Shown piece by piece: positions 45,642 to 56,831 of a stretch of DNA of 64,000 nt. A model generated the notes under the pieces. It ran no database searches. It was not told where the DNA came from and saw only the letters and a program-made list of their open reading frames with translations. The position numbers were made by a program, and so were the translations under genes. Source of the DNA: Miscanthus floridulus (Eukaryota > Streptophyta > Magnoliopsida > Poales > Poaceae); assembly GCF_019320115.1 (NCBI RefSeq), contig NC_089584.1, positions 71,951,533-72,015,532 on the forward strand, in the 5' to 3' direction. The first letter of the stretch is position 1; each line of letters begins with the position of its first letter.

Positions 45642-47104
45642 TGTTGATGGTAGTTATCATACATTATAAACTTCAATATAACTTGAAATAATGCAAGAAA
45701 ATGATCACCAACATAGAATTAGGGGGTTTAAACTATCAATTTCCATGAGTTTTGGTGAATCTGTGTTTTCAACAGGGTTATTTTAGAAAACTATCAAGGG
45801 GGATCAAAACATCCAATAAAATCATGCTTATCCGCGGTGAAACCAACTCTAGAAGGTTCTAGATGACTGTAGAAGCCGTGTCACCGAAGCAGAGGATGAG
45901 AGGGTGATAGGTTGGGTCACCTGGCCCAACTTGGAGGCCGCCTGACCCCTATTGGTCCCACCTGTTAGCCCCATTGCTACGTCGGTTCTCCACCGCCTTA
46001 AGGATTGCATCTACGCCATTTATTCAAGTTGGTTTGATCCAAGGGCTCACGTTGGATGCTCTAGCCTATATAACTAGCCCCTGCCCCCCCCTCTAGAGCA
46101 TGCTGCCATAAGTCAAGTTTAGACCAGAAATTAGGGTTTCTAGAGACAAGAAAGTAGAACTCCAATTCTTCAAGTTTCTAGTATAGGCTAGCAGGAAGGT
46201 TCGAGTAGAGTGTGGTCATTGTATTCCGGATCTGCCGTCTGGAGACTGGTATAGCCATTGTATCTCTATATTTATGACTTTGTGCTACTTTAATATTATG
46301 TTGCTATTTATTATGTTCCTAGTTTGCTCTAGTTATATGCTTGATATAGTTATGATTGATGATGAATTTATGCATATGTTCGCAAAGCTCTTAGCTCAGT
46401 ACTCTAGTGAGTTAAGTGGTCAACATTATGTAAGCATGGTGCTTAGATATTGTTTGCCTATGGATGCATTCCACACTCTAGGTCATGTGGTAGATCATGG
46501 ATGTGACACTCTCGTTGAGTCCTTTGTAGTCCACTCGACTCCTTGTTTGTAGAGAAAGTAGAACGCGGTTGCGAAGGGAGACAAGCTCTGTTCTTGATCT
46601 TCCTTAGTAATGTTCCTTATGCATAGATCCAAAGTTAGTTATACTATAGATGAGAGTGTATATCCTCAGGTGTACAAAAGACTTAGTAAATAAGGAATGA
46701 CTTAGGAATCTTTTGCTCTTAACGAATCTCCTACTTAGCTATACTACATTTTATGAGTCTCTATTTCTATCTCTGGAATACCATTATTACCTTACACTTA
46801 TCATTTATTTATCCCTTGACTTACCCCTGCCATAGCATGAGAGTGATTTTATCATAAGTATATATATTTGTCAATATCTCTATGCCAACACAACTCCATA
46901 GCTCCTCCCTATGGATCAAATATAAATAACGATACTCGGTATACTCCCGGGTGAAATGCTACAATGGTACATTATCTGTGCGCTTGCAGATTACTTATTA
47001 TATATATAAATTTACAATTGTTCTCAATAATTACCAACAACACATTTCTGGCATCATGCTAGGGATGACTACTTAGTAAAAAGTGATACTAAGAAATGTC
47101 AAAA
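45642..47104 (+). repeat. 5' LTR of element Y
   Basis: 1463 bp. The final GTCAAAA differs from GTCAACA of the 3' LTR. It contains the small LTR ORF at 46274-46552. Confidence 0.85.
46274..46552 (+). other. Small ORF inside Y 5' LTR
   Basis: 92 codons: a hydrophobic start (MLLFIMFLVCSSYMLDIVMI), then HYVSMVLRYCLPMDAF, GHVVDHGCDT and ESFVVHS. The same frame is open in the Y 3' LTR and the X LTR (see the frames at 54123 and 55384). It may be fortuitous or reflect a conserved RNA element. Confidence 0.3.
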
Positions 47105-47329
47105 AGCATTTCTATCGCTGTTGCCGGGGAGGGGCACATGGCTAAAGAGAATTGACCAAATAAATATTTATTGATGAAATCATAACCTTTGCTTTAGCAG
47201 GCTTACCCTTGTTTGTCTTTGTTCATATCTTATACAGGGTATTACAGACTTGGTTGTGATTCACCAACAACTTCCAATCAGAATCAAATCAACCTAATTA
47301 AGAGGAAGCTCAACACCAGTTTCTGAGCT

Positions 47330-48057
47330 ATGGCTGACAAAACTCTGCGTGAATTCTCTACTCCAAGCATTGAGAACATCTACACTAGACCAACACTTAG
47401 AACCAACAACCTTGAGTTTGAGCTCAAGCCAAGCCTCATCAACATGGTGCAAGCTACCCCATTCAGTGGAAAGGCACATGAAGATGCTAGTGCTCACCTT
47501 TAGAATTTTCTAGAGATAAGTAGCATGGTCGTCATCAAGGATGTTGCTCAAGACATAATACTACTCTGCCTGTTTCCATTCTCACTAGTGGGAAGAGCGA
47601 AGCAGTGGTTCTACATCAACAAAGATCACGTCAACACATGGGTAAAGTGTTCAAAGGCCTTCCTAGAATAGTTCTTCCCTATAGGCAAGACCACTGCCTT
47701 AAGAGGAAATATTTCAAACTTCCAATAGTAGAAAGGAGAAACCATTCTAGAAGCATGGGAATGTTTCCAAGAATATATTTCAGATTGTCCTCATCATGGG
47801 ATGGAAGATTGGTTGCTTATGCAAGGCTTTTACCATGGATTAACTCAGAAAACTCATGAACAACTCGTTGCCACTGCTGGAGGATCATTTATGTCACTCA
47901 CCCTTGGAAAACCTGAAACTCTTATGGAGAAGATAGCCTCTAATCAAGGCTGGTCTCAATGCAACATTCAATTATGCAATAAGAGCGAAGAAGTACTAGA
48001 AATGGTGTGTACACTGTCAACCAAGATGGATGTACTGTTGAATTGGCTTGAACAGTG
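47330..48057 (+). pseudogene. Gag of element Y, with stops
   Basis: The frame from ATGGCTGACAAAACT reads NLEFELKPSLINMVQ, FSGKAHEDASAHL, FPFSLVGRAKQWFY, CPHHGMEDWLLMQGFYHGL and MEKIASNQGWS, the standard gag core of Athila-type grass elements. In-frame stops occur after ASAHL (about 47501), at 47668 and at about 47728. It ends with TGA at 48055-48057. No intact zinc knuckle is seen after it, unlike in X. Confidence 0.75.
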
Positions 48058-48283
48058 AGCCAATTATAATAAAGATCGTTAGGCTATTCTAGATGCATTC
48101 AATTTTCAAAACTCATGTGGGCAATACTTGGGGGTAGAACTCCCTAAATATCAGGAGGATGCAAACATCATCATCAACAATTCTACTCCACAACAACAGA
48201 GACAAGAATGGAATTAACAATAATGGTTAAATTACCAAGGTAAGTACCTAGGTAATTACTATAATACTCGTAAACAACCATCC

Positions 48284-49315
48284 TTGAGAGACCTGATCTT
48301 AGAACAAGCTAGGATTAATGAGAATATTTCTAAGAAGCTTGCTTTTAATGATAAGGTCCTAGAAAGCATAAATACTAAAATGGATAGTTTTTCTTCTGCT
48401 ATAAAAGTCCAACTTAGATATAATAGAAAGATAGAATCTCAATTAGCCCAGTTGGCTGCTGCTCTGCCTTTTGCCTCTAACCTTGAGAAGGTAAACGCTA
48501 TAACCACAAGAGGTGGCAAGTCTACTCGTGATCCACCATATCCAACAAGGATAGGTAAGACACTAGTGGTAGTGCAGGAAGAGGAGAAGAAAACCAATGA
48601 AGTTGAAGAAGTTGGGCCACAAGAGCAAGAGTTACACCAAGATTTGCATGACATGACCTTCCTATCGTTTCCATGCCAAAATCGGAAAGCCAAAATGGAT
48701 GAGAAGTTTCATAAATTCATAGAGGTAATTCAAAAGTTATATATCAATATTCCATTGCTAGATGCCATACAGGTACCTACCTACATGAAGTATCTCAGAG
48801 ACATCCTCAACAACAAAAGACCACTTCCTTCCACTGAGGTAATCAAGTTAACAGAGGAGTGTAGTGTGGCCATCCTAAACACTTTACCTGTTAAGAAAGA
48901 AGGATTTAGGATGCCCCACTATCGACTGTTCGATCAGGAGCTAGAACTTTAAGAATGTGTTATGTGATCTTGGAGCAAGTGTCAGTGTCATGCCCAAAAA
49001 GGTCTTTGACAAGCTCAACTATTCAACCCTCATGCCAACATCAATGTGCTTGCAACTAGCCGACCATCGATCCGCTACCCTACAGAAATCGCTGAAAACA
49101 TTCTGGTAAAAATATGAAACTTTTTTGTTCGCATAGATTTTGTAGTACTTGACATGTAGGAAGACATGAAGGCACCCCTCATTCTTGGGAGACCCTTCCT
49201 GAGCACTACAAATGCTAACATTGATGTCGGAGTTGGAGAAATTAAATTCCATATCAATGGGAAGGAAGAGCGGTTCACTTTCAAGCCAAGACCAGAACAA
49301 TCTCCAATCTGAAAT
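48284..49315 (+). pseudogene. Gag C-terminus and aspartic protease-like region of Y
   Basis: Open frame 48284-48952 (helical: IESQLAQLAAALPFAS, then GKSTRDPPYP, FHKFIEVIQKLYINIPLLDA, VPTYMKYLRDILNNKRPLP and TEECSVAILN). After a frameshift near 48952 the text is VLCDLGASVSVMPKKVFDKL, the protease active-site region of this family. Then, past stops at about 49111 and 49159, comes PLILGRPFLSTTNANIDVG, the ILGRPF flap motif, and the frame ends near 49311. The retroviral-type aspartic protease is therefore inactive. No RT follows. Confidence 0.75.
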
Positions 49316-49319
49316 GGCA

Positions 49320-50350
49320 TGAGAAGCGAGTATCAAGGTCTCCATCTCTAGGACCTACTGACGCACCTGAAGAATAAAACCGAATGGAGAAGTCCGGTTC
49401 GGTGGACTTAAAATTCTAAATCCTCGCCGGGATGTATCTTGGTAGTTATCCATATTTACTTTTCACACTGCATTAATCATTTTATCTTAGCATATTTACT
49501 TTTCATCAACTGCATGATGAAAAAAATTCTCATCATGGCATTATAAAAACTTAAGCCCCATGTAAATAATTTTTATGGAGTAAAAACCCGTATGAAATAT
49601 TTACCATGGAGGCATAAAAATTTAAAAATACCATCATTCATCTTGTTATATTTCATTGTATCATAAAATATTTTTGCACTACATATATATACGTATGTAT
49701 ACAGTAAAAATACAAACAGATGTGACCCACTAAACCACCACCTATCACTTCCATCACCTCCATAACCACCACTATCAACTTTTTCCACTCTCCACCACTA
49801 CTGATCGTATCTCTACACATATCCACCAAAAGGAGCACTCACCTTGCTTAACCATGAAGTAAAGAAGGATTAGGAAATTGGAGAGGCCATTTGGACAAGG
49901 TGTGGGGCTGGCCGGCCCCACCACTAGGCTAGCTGGCCTGTTGCTGCGCCGCCTATAAATCCCACTCCTGCTTCTCTCGGCCTCACCCACAACTACAATC
50001 CAGCTCCTGAGTTTGAAATTCCAATTCTAAATGTCATAGTTGAATTTTCCTTGGTAGAAGTAGTGTTGGAGTAAGAAAGAGTGTGAGGAAGTTTGGGTGT
50101 GAAAGTAGTGCTAAAATCTTGAGAAAGAGAGAGGTGATGCTAAAATTTGAGAAAGAAAAATAGAGTTTAAGAGTGGTAGTGCTATCCAAATCAAGAGAGG
50201 GAATTAAAAATAATTCATGCTAAAATATTGATTAGAATATTCACTAAACAATTTTGATGACTAACCCTCGGACTACTGACTCTGGACGGCTAACCACTAA
50301 CATTTTCATCTCCTAATCCCATTCCACGAGTTGTGTTGTTTTTCTCTATT
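49320..50350 (+). other. Spacer of element Y
   Basis: About 1 kb, AT rich, without recognised coding sequence. Its first part (TTGGTAGTTATCCATATTTACTTTTC) matches the equivalent position in X near 61250. Confidence 0.5.
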
Positions 50351-50359
50351 TTATAGGAA

Positions 50360-51540
50360 AATGAGCAAGATCACCGGCAAACTCAAGCGGGCGATGTCAT
50401 TCCACTCAATGAGGAGTTCTTCATCCTGAGCAAGCACCAACATGGAGGTCGATCCACCATCTCCCGCTGTTGGAGCACCGTCTTGATTAGCCCTCACGGA
50501 GAGGAACATTCTTCTACAAGAGAAGCAGCTCAAGCTCCAGGGAGATAGGGAGAAGAACATCTACAAGAAGCTGAAGACCTAGGACTTCGTCCTCACTCCA
50601 ACCTATGATCCAGCCCTACTCCAAGTCACAGGTATGACCGCTGAATTTGAACTTATTTTTAGAACCACAGGATGGGAGGATGCTTGGGGAATTGATGAGC
50701 CGGGGTGTAAGCTTTTGACTGTTGAATTCTTTTGCACTTTGCAACCTACCAATTTAGAAGTTCCATTTAGACTTTTCGAGAAATAATTTTCTATTCCCTA
50801 GAAAACTTTTAGTGAACTTCTTGGATTTCATTCTTAGTGCATAATTGATGTAGACTCCACCATACAAGGCTTTAATAGGAATAAGTTTTGGAGGGAGATT
50901 TCAAAAGAAATCATTTGCTATCGCCCTCACACCAATGAAATTCACCATCCTACTTTGCGATTCATGCACAAATGGTTGGGTTTTTTTCTTATTTCCTAGA
51001 AGTGATTTCTGCATAGTTAGGAATGATGAACTAAAACTACTTTATGCCATGATCAAAAGGAAAAAGGTCTCACCCATAAAATTCATGATGAATCATTGGA
51101 TAGAAATTCCTAGTCTTAAAGGAAATGTTGGGTGCACTTCTTTGGTCACCTGTATAGCTAAAAATTTGGGCCTACTAGAAGATGCTTCTGTTACTTACAT
51201 TGTTGTTCCCCATTGGCTTATTGATTATGATTACTTTAATCATGCACATATGTTAAAAAAGGGAAGAGATGATAAACTTGTCATGATGTATTTAGATTAT
51301 ACAACTGAGTTCCCATTACCAAACCGAAACCTCAATTTGTCTATAGTGGATTCGTTTATCTTTGATTTGCAAAGGAAGGAGGAAGCACCTCGCAGGAGTG
51401 CCTCTGCGAGGCTCACTCGCAACCCGTGGCCTTGGTACCATGGAGACGACCCCATTCCAGAAGGCCCTGCCTCCACCGGCTACACAGGATTTGATCAAGC
51501 AGTACCTTCTCAGGTGCACCATCCTATGCATGTAGACTAG
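50360..51540 (+). pseudogene. Athila-type ORF (putative plant transposon protein) of Y
   Basis: Start near ATGAGCAAGATCACC. Early part LKRAMSFHSM, then stops; further on TAEFELIFRTTGWEDAWGI with LLTVEFFCTLQ, then HPTLRFMHKWLGFFLFPRSD, NDELKLLYAMIKRKKVSP and an open 201-codon frame to the TAG at 51538-51540. The TGWEDAWG...LLTVEFLCTLQ and HPTLRFMH...F.R.D patterns fit the plant-specific ORF that follows pol in Athila and related elements. It is interrupted by stops and a frameshift near 50780-50930. A related region is essentially missing from X. Confidence 0.6.
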
Positions 51541-53567
51541 GACCTACCAAGATCTTCCTGTATGCACCAACCTAGACATGCTAGGTGGGAGCAGCCTACT
51601 TCGCATCATTCAGAGAGTTCCTAGCAACAGGGCTCAAGTGGGCAATGGCAGAACGACAATTTTGACTATTACCAGTAGCAGTCCTATGAGGAGGTCTCCA
51701 TCGGCTACCAGGGAGGACACATGTCCTTCTCTGCTCATGGCTTCCATGACTAGCACATGGGCCACCATCCACCGCCCATGGGTTACCATGAGCAGCAGAT
51801 GGAACATGCTTGCTTCGACACTAGGCTCACCACCATTGACAAGAACCAACATGAGATTCAGAACACTCTGCACCAACATTCCTAGTGGCAAGAAGAAGCA
51901 GGACAACACCTTGCCAACATTGAGCAACACTAGGAGCAGGAGAACTAGAATTGACAGTACTTATTCCAGGGTCTCAACATCGACCCGCCCTTCTGAGAAC
52001 CACAACAACAACTAGCTTAGGGGAGGAGCCCCCATTATTTTAGGTAAGTTTTCTTTCTTGTATTTTATTATTTTCTTTATTTAATTTTTGAATTTGTATT
52101 ATATAAAAAAACTAAACAAAAAGAGTGTGTATAGTTTGCTTTAAGTATTAAGGTGTGCTTTAGTTTCTTGTCTTGTTTTTAAGAGCTAAATAAAAAGGAC
52201 TTGAAGATGATCTCACATGATAGAAATGATGAATAGTTGCTCTTTATAATTCCTTTCATGTACCTAGTTTTCAACCTGGAATTCTCTCGAGTTTTGGATA
52301 GAATTGATTTGCCATGAAAATTTGCTCTGAACTTGAAACTCGTGGGTAGCAAATGCTTGATCTAAGTCTAGGTAATTGATGGATATGATATGAGAAGGTC
52401 TGAGCTATTTTTTATCTTGTTAAAAGTGATACTAAGTTCTAGAGATGTATCTTTTGAAAAATATAAAAATTCCACATGATGAGATCCTATATGACAAAGC
52501 TTGAATTCCTACTAGAGCCAACCATGTTTATATTTAGGCTAGGAAAACTTCCACTCATATATTACTTGTTTTGCATTGAGTTTAGTCAAGCTTTGTTGAT
52601 CCTTATGAGAGGTTTGTCATGCTCTTAAAATCAAGATCACGTACACACCACCCGCATATGCACTATTTCGACACTAGGGATAGGCACAAAAAACATGCTT
52701 TTCATCTAGATCCACCAAAAATGTTTTACTCCTACACTGGGAGAAAACACCAAAAATATGCTTCATAGGTTTTCACCACATAAATGCTCCAAGTTCTTGT
52801 TACTATCTCTCCAACAATTGCTATGCAGAAAAGAATCATGGGGCTATGCAAAAGTTATTCATAAAAAGAGAGAGAGAAAAGAAAACATTGAAAAAATGGA
52901 CAAGTGTCCAAGATATTTAAAACAATGGGTACTTAGAGGCTCGCCTAAAAAAAGAAAGAGATGAATAAGATAGCCCATGTTTTCTTGCAAATATTTCTAA
53001 GTATCAAAAGAGAGATATATTTTCAAGGAGCATAGTAGAATTATGTTAGCCACCATATATTCCACACACATGCACATCTTGATTTGATTATATGACCCAA
53101 CTCTCTTTGGATCCAAGGTTTGACTTTACAATATATGTATTGCAAGAATGGTCTTTCATGTTATCACCATTCCTATGAGCTCCACGTAAGCCTTAGTTGT
53201 AGGAAAAGAGAGGCATAACATTACTATTGCCTTGGTGAGGATCCACAAATACCATATATTTTGAGAGACTTGAGAGTGTAATACAATGGAATCTCCGAGT
53301 TTTATTTTGAAAACTTACAAAAACTCCAAAATATTGGTTGAACAAAGAATATGAGACATAGTGCTTGACTTAATCGTTCTATCTTTCTATTACTCAAGAC
53401 CCAAGTGAAGGCTACAAGCCCCATAGTTGAAGGTAATATGGGTAAGCTTGAAAGACAGATTAGTTTGTTCTAATGCAAAGGAGAATTCTTGTTTGAATGC
53501 ATGTGTACTTTTGAGGAGTTGCTACAATGTTCTCAAAGATCCTAAACTCTTGATCCATTGATAAGTT
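51541..53567 (+). other. 3' non-coding region of Y
   Basis: 2 kb without recognised domains. 52080-53560 is clearly homologous to X 61900-63340 (shared words such as GATGAATAGTTGCTCT and CTTGATCTAAGTCTAGGTAA). No obvious polypurine tract precedes the 3' LTR. Confidence 0.6.
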
Positions 53568-55015
53568 TGTTGACGATAGTTATCAAACATTATAAACTTC
53601 AATATAACTTGAAATAATGCATAAAAATGATCACCAACATAGACTTAGGGGGTTTAAACTGATAATTTCCATGAGTTTTGGTGAATCTATGTTTTTAGCT
53701 GTGTTATTTCAGAAAACCATCAAGGGGGATCGAAACATCAAATAAAATCACACTTATTCGTGATGAAACCAACTCCAGAAGGTTCTAGAGGACTCCAGAA
53801 GCCATGTCATCGAAACAAAGGATGAGTGGGTGATAGGTGGGGCCACCTGGCCCCTAGGGGTCCCACCTATTAGCCCTATTGCTATGTCGGTTCTCCACCG
53901 CCTTAAGGATTGCATCTACGCCATTTATTCTAATCGATTTGATCCAAGGGCTTATGTTGGACCCTCCTGCCTATATAACTAGCCCCTGCCCCCTCTAGAG
54001 CATGCTGCAATAAGTCAAGTTTAGACAAGAAATTAGGGTTTCCAGAGAGAAGAGACTAGAGCTCCAATTCTTCAAATTTCTAGTGTAGGCTATCTAGCAA
54101 GGTTCGAGTAGAGTGTGGGCTATTGCTTAGGATTTCGGATCTACCATCTAGAGACTGGTATAGCCATTGTATATCTATATTTATGACTTTGTGCTACTTC
54201 AATATTATGTTGCTATTTATTATGTTCCTAGTTTGCTCTAGTTATATGCTTGATATAGTTATGATTGATGATGAATTTATGCATTTGTTCGCAAAGCTCT
54301 TAGCTCAGTACTCGAGTGAGTTAAGTGGTCGACATTATGTAAGCATGGTGCTTAGATATTGTTTGCCTACAGATGCATTCTGCACTCTAGGTCATGTGGT
54401 AGATCGTGGATGTGACACTCCCATTGAGTCCTTTGTAGTCCACTCCCCATTTGTAGAGCAAGTAGAACATGGTTGCAAAGGGAGACAAGCTTTGTTCTTG
54501 ATCTTCCTTAGTAATGTTCCTTATGCATAGATCCAAAGTTAGTTATACTATAGATGAGAGTGTATATACTTGGATGTACAAAAGACTTAGTAAATAAGGA
54601 ATGTCTTAGGAATCTTTTGCTCTTAATGAATCTCCTACTTAGCCATACTACATTTTCTGAGTCTCATTTCTATCTTTGGAATATCATTATTACCTTACAC
54701 TTATCATTTATTTATCCCTTGACTTACCCCTACCATAGCATGAGAGTGATTTTATCATAAGTATATATATTTGTCAATATCTCTATGCCAACACAACTCC
54801 ATAGCTCCTCCCTGTGGATAAAATATAAATAATGATACTCATTATACTCCCAGGTGAAATGATACAACTGCACATTATCTGTGCACTTGCAGATTACTTA
54901 GTATATATAAATTTACAAGTGTTCTCAATAATTACCAACAATGCATTTCTGGCATCATGCTAGGGATGACAACTTAGTGAAGAGTGATGCTAAGAAATGT
55001 CAACACTTATCCACA
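53568..55015 (+). repeat. 3' LTR of element Y
   Basis: 1448 bp, TGTTGACGATAG to GTCAACA, followed by the target duplication CTTAT. Confidence 0.87.
54123..54530 (+). other. Small ORF inside Y 3' LTR
   Basis: 135-codon version of the LTR frame, with a longer N-terminus and the C-terminal words GRQALFLIFLSNVPYA. Start codon uncertain. Confidence 0.3.
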
Positions 55016-55383
55016 GCGAAAATAATCTAGAAGATTCTAGAAGACTCAAGAGGACTCCACACTGAAGCAAAGGGCAAGACGCCGCCTGGTGGGGTCAGCT
55101 GCCCCTAGGGCCTACATGTCAGTCCCACCTCGCTATGTCGGTTCCCCACCTCCTTAAGGATTGCATCTATGCCCTTTATTCAAGTCGGTTTGATTCGAGG
55201 GCTCAGGATTGATGCTCCGACCTATATATACTAGCCCTAGCACCCCCTAGGAGAACCCCCAATCATCAAGTCATTTGAGAAGACAGAAACCCTAATCATC
55301 CTTAGAGCTCCATAAATTCTAGGGCATAGCTAGTTAGGCTAGGTCTAGAGGGAGACAAGCAGGCTTCGCTTGGATTTCTGATC

Positions 55384-55815
55384 ATGTCAAGAGCGTGGTT
55401 TGGTATAATCTTTGTACCCCCTCTCTTTTGCATCTCTCATTACTTTTATATGTTTGCTATAATTGTTATGACATTGTTATTCATATTGTTCATGTTCTTA
55501 GTTATAATGTTCATCGTCTACTTTGATTATATACTTAGTATAGTTGGATTATCATCATGTTCATGCATAAGTTCGTACAATGCTCACTCTAAGGATCCAT
55601 GGGTGGGTGGTCGTCATTGTGTAAGCATGGTGCTTATACGTTGTTTACCTATGGATACACCCTATATTCGGGGTCATGTGGTAGATCATGGATGTGACAC
55701 TCCTGTTGAGTCCTTTGTAGTCCACTCCCCGAATATAGGTATGCACGTAATATGCAGTTACGAAGGAAGACAAGCTCTGTTCTTAATCTTCCTTAGTAAT
55801 ATCCCTTATGTGTAG
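55384..55815 (+). other. Small ORF inside X 5' LTR
   Basis: 143 codons starting ATGTCAAGAGCGTGG. A hydrophobic segment (FAIIVMTLLFILFMFLVIMF) precedes CVSMVLIRCLPMDTP, GHVVDHGCDTPVESFVVHSP and GRQALFLIFLSNIPYV. The later half aligns with the Y LTR ORFs in the same frame although the LTRs are otherwise diverged. Confidence 0.35.
55661..55739 (+). other. Perfect 13-bp stem hairpin in X LTR
   Basis: CCTATATTCGGGG (55661-55673) pairs exactly with CCCCGAATATAGG (55727-55739) across a 53-nt loop. It lies inside the conserved LTR block. It could be an RNA structure near the LTR's transcript end. Confidence 0.6.
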
Positions 55816-56389
55816 ATATGACGATGGTCTTAGCAATGACTACTAGGTATAATTGCACTAATCAATGTATGCTTTGACCTGTAATTAAGAATGACTTAGG
55901 AATTATTCCTCTAATATTCTACCTGACTATGCTAATGCTATATAAAGGAGTACTCTAAGTGATTTATCATTATTATTAATCAATACATATCATATATCTT
56001 ATCCTATGACTTATCCCTGTTATGAGTAGAACATTGGTTATGGTTTACTTCTCGATCAATAGTATAAGTTATCAATACATGTCCATGCTAGACCTTCCCT
56101 GTGGTAAAAATATAAATAATGATACCTACAATACTCTCAGGTAAAGTGCTACAATTATATATTATCTGTGCGCTTGCAGATTCCTTTTCATTCTATCTAT
56201 CTATTCTTTCTAGTCACATAAAATAATAAAGAACTATTTAGTATCATTCTAGTAGTAATACTAAGTAAAACCAACAAGCATCTCTAGCACCATCATTAGG
56301 GATGACAACCTAGTACAAGTAATGCTAGGAGATGTAGGAATATCATAGGTGGCTACTTAAAATAAGTGACAAGTTAATAAATACCAACA

Positions 56390-56831
56390 AGCATTTCTGG
56401 CACCGTTGCCGGGGAAGGTAGCTAAGCAAAGGAAGTATTGATAAACTTATACTTATCGATGTGATCTAGGAAAACCATTGACCTTTGCTCAAACAGGCTT
56501 ACCCTTGTTTTGTCTACTTGTGTATCTTATGTAGGGTAATGTATGACCGGTTTTGACCTTCTAACAAACTATGTTAACAATCCAGAAGCATTACTTAAGA
56601 GAACTAAAGCTAAACTCAAGAAAGTTTCAGCTTTAGAGTTGGAAGACAACTGTTTACACCAAAAATTGGGAAGAGGAACACCAGAACTTGAAGCTCCCAA
56701 GATCGTGTCATCAAGGAATCGATTGCACAAAAGTTGATATTAGCTAATTCAAATACAACACTAGAATCAGCCCTCTTCAGGTGACGCCAGTAGATAATGA
56801 CAAAAGCTACGGTTGGCATCAGGGGAAAACA
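56390..56831 (+). other. X leader region
   Basis: Starts GCATTTCTGGCACCGTTGCC. Contains a short open frame at 56543-56737 (MTGFDLLTNYVNNPEALL...) of unknown meaning and is then cut by the solo LTR. Confidence 0.5.

Larger units (their letters stand above)
45642..55015 (+). mobile_element. Element Y: Athila-like LTR retrotransposon nested in the 5' LTR of X
   Basis: 5' LTR 45642-47104 and 3' LTR 53568-55015, TGTTGA...GTCAACA, with the 5-bp duplication CTTAT at 45637-45641 and 55016-55020. X's 3' LTR has the uninterrupted AATCACGCTTATCC at about 63572, confirming the insertion. The primer-site region after the 5' LTR reads TCTATCGCTGTTGCCGGGG. Gag, protease-like and a downstream Athila-type ORF are present; RT, RNase H and integrase are not. 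Confidence 0.88.
55021..56389 (+). repeat. Right part of X 5' LTR
   Basis: Continues the X LTR after Y (TCCACAGCGAAAATAATC onward) and ends TAAATACCAACA before the primer-site region. With 45452-45641 it makes an LTR of about 1.56 kb. Confidence 0.82.
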
